DNA from: Alkalinema sp. CAN_BIN05
Lineage (GTDB): Bacteria > Cyanobacteriota > Cyanobacteriia > Leptolyngbyales > Leptolyngbyaceae
Direction: 5' to 3'
Length of the DNA: 7,451 nucleotides
Assembly (NCBI GenBank): GCA_026786325.1
Contig: JAJAYH010000009.1
Location: 1-7,451 of the forward strand
The notes below the pieces were generated by a model, which saw only the letters and a program-made list of their open reading frames with translations, did not search any database and had not been told where the DNA came from. Position numbers and translations under genes: made by a program. Below are positions 6,543 through 7,451 of this stretch, piece after piece (the first letter of the stretch is position 1; each line of letters opens with the position of its first letter).

Positions 6543-7258
6543 CGAGTGAGACCGAGGTATAGTTCTCCGACTTGAGGATCATTTAGAAGATCGATTCCTC
6601 GGCCTTCAAATCGATCGCGGCCCGATTCAAGAACATAGCCGCGATCGGATATTTGTAATGCTTTTTTGGCGTTTTGTTCGACTAATAAAATCGCCATGCC
6701 CGATGCTTTTATTTCTTGAATTTGTTCAAATACTGCTTGCACCATCAAAGGCGACAATGCGGCAGAAGGTTCATCGAGTATTAATAATTTGGGTTGAACC
6801 ATTAGCGCTTTGGCCATAGCCAATTGTTGCCGTTCGCCACCCGAAAGCGTCCCGGCCCGTTGCTTCCGTCGTTCGCCGAGTTTCGGGAACCGATCGTACA
6901 TTCCTTGTTTTAATTTTTTTGTGGGTGTATTGCTGATGTATGCGCCCATGTCTAGGTTTTCTTCGACGGAGAGCGATCGGAATACATTGGCAATTTGAGG
7001 AACGTAGCCAACACCTTTAGGTACAATCCGATCGGGTTTGAGTCCGGTAATAGATTCGCCATTAAAAACAATGGTTCCGGTGTGAGGCGTAATCAGTCCG
7101 AAGATGGCTTTGGCGAGGGTTGATTTCCCGGCTCCGTTGGGTCCGATGATGGTGACGAGTTCGCCCCTGTAGACTTTAATGCTGATTCCTTGGAGAATGT
7201 CTACGTCTTTGATGTAGCCTGCATGGACGGATTCGACGGAGAGCAGCGGGGTGGTCAT
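6539..7258 (-). CDS. livF: Branched-chain/neutral amino acid ABC transporter ATP-binding protein (LivF/NatE type)
   Basis: This 239-residue ATPase drives import through a LivHM-type permease at the inner face of the plasma membrane. Walker A is GPNGAGKST (39-47), the Q-loop is Gln88 in YVPQ, the signature is LSGGE (138-142), and Walker B is LLILDEPS (158-165). The LVEQN block (192-196) has Gln195 where most ABC proteins have the switch His; this is usual for LivF. Length and the short C-terminus also fit LivF rather than LivG. The N-terminus (MTTPLLSVESVHAGYIKDVDILQG) is close to NatE of the cyanobacterial N-I neutral amino acid system as I remember it; urea UrtE is a less likely relative. 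No livG, livH, livM or binding-protein gene is next to it in the window, so its partners lie elsewhere. Start ATG at 7258 has no Shine-Dalgarno; a TATAAT lies about 36 bp upstream. Confidence 0.93.
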   Translation of the reverse strand: MTTPLLSVESVHAGYIKDVDILQGISIKVYRGELVTIIGPNGAGKSTLAKAIFGLITPHTGTIVFNGESITGLKPDRIVPKGVGYVPQIANVFRSLSVEENLDMGAYISNTPTKKLKQGMYDRFPKLGERRKQRAGTLSGGERQQLAMAKALMVQPKLLILDEPSAALSPLMVQAVFEQIQEIKASGMAILLVEQNAKKALQISDRGYVLESGRDRFEGRGIDLLNDPQVGELYLGLTR

Positions 7259-7293
7259 GGATTTGGCGAATGGGGTGAAACTCAGTTAGCGGC

Positions 7294-7299
7294 ATTATA
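7294..7299 (-). promoter_or_regulatory. Candidate -10 box TATAAT for livF
   Basis: On the minus strand CTTGTATAATGCC contains a perfect TATAAT (7299 to 7294). A start about 7 bp downstream would leave a leader of roughly 30 nt before the ATG at 7258. At 16-18 bp upstream there is no good TTGACA, so it would be an activator-dependent or weak-35 promoter. The rest of 7259-7353 shows no hairpin followed by a T run. Confidence 0.5.
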
Positions 7300-7353
7300 C
7301 AAGAGATTTCTTAGCTTACGGAGTCGTAGAAAACAGGAGCTTGATCGACTGAC

Positions 7354-7451
7354 TTATGTTGGGGGGTGCCGATCGACTTCTACCCAGAGTGTTCTAGCGT
7401 TAATCAATTGAGGACGATTCATTTTGAGGGCATCAATGGTAAGGAATGAGG
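7354..7451 (-). CDS. Possible C-terminal end of a gene entering from the right edge
   Basis: One minus-strand frame stays open from the right edge to a TAA at 7354-7356. It reads SFLTIDALKMNRPQ, then LINARTLWVEVDRHPPT. The composition (varied, with a Trp-containing amphipathic stretch) looks protein-like, and the stop lies about 95 bp before the livF start, a natural spacing for a tandem gene. At 32 codons it is too short to be sure, and I recognise no family. Confidence 0.3.
   Translation of the reverse strand, partial: SFLTIDALKMNRPQLINARTLWVEVDRHPPT

Noticed and set aside
7190..7411. Plus-strand open frame covering the livF start and upstream region
   Set aside because: It overlaps the conserved N-terminus and probable promoter of livF, and its protein looks random.

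Overview
The window looks like cyanobacterial chromosome. The palindrome core CGATCG (the heart of the HIP1 element) occurs about 29 times by eye count, when one or two would be expected by chance. Several proteins also belong to cyanobacterial or plastid-type families: a ycf52-type acetyltransferase, a DUF4332 protein, a NatE/LivF-type ABC ATPase and secreted proteins of cyanobacterial style. I cannot fix the genus. I found no rRNA, tRNA, CRISPR array, insertion sequence or prophage gene.

Layout. The left edge (1-422, minus) holds the first 140 residues of a protein that resembles the N-terminal part of a SAM-dependent methyltransferase family. Divergent from it is a DUF4332 helix-hairpin-helix protein (520 or 541 to 969, plus). 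A convergent GNAT acetyltransferase of the ycf52/plastid NSI type follows (1055-1576, minus). A 179-bp divergent promoter region (1577-1755) carries two related AT-rich dyads around a perfect TATAAT. It separates the GNAT gene from a stand-alone protein with two GlnD-like ACT domains (1756-2481, plus).

From 2577 to 6542 four plus-strand genes are packed like an operon: an alpha/beta hydrolase, a GT39/ArnT-like membrane glycosyltransferase that overlaps it by 4 bp (ATGA), a secreted protein with a C-terminal TPR-like motif starting 2 bp later, and a secreted Adhesin_E-like protein. All but the hydrolase are membrane or exported proteins, so I infer a cell-envelope module: lipid-linked glycosyl transfer, a soluble hydrolase, and two exported two-cysteine proteins. 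The substrates are not known. The last gene meets the minus-strand livF/natE-type ABC ATPase gene (6539-7258) with overlapping stop codons. Upstream of livF lies a perfect TATAAT, and then a possible C-terminal end of another minus-strand gene running off the right edge.

Most genes here are ordinary in type. The observations most worth following are the hydrolase-GT39-secreted protein cluster, the double-ACT protein with its dyad-rich promoter, and the competing start sites of the gene at 5131.
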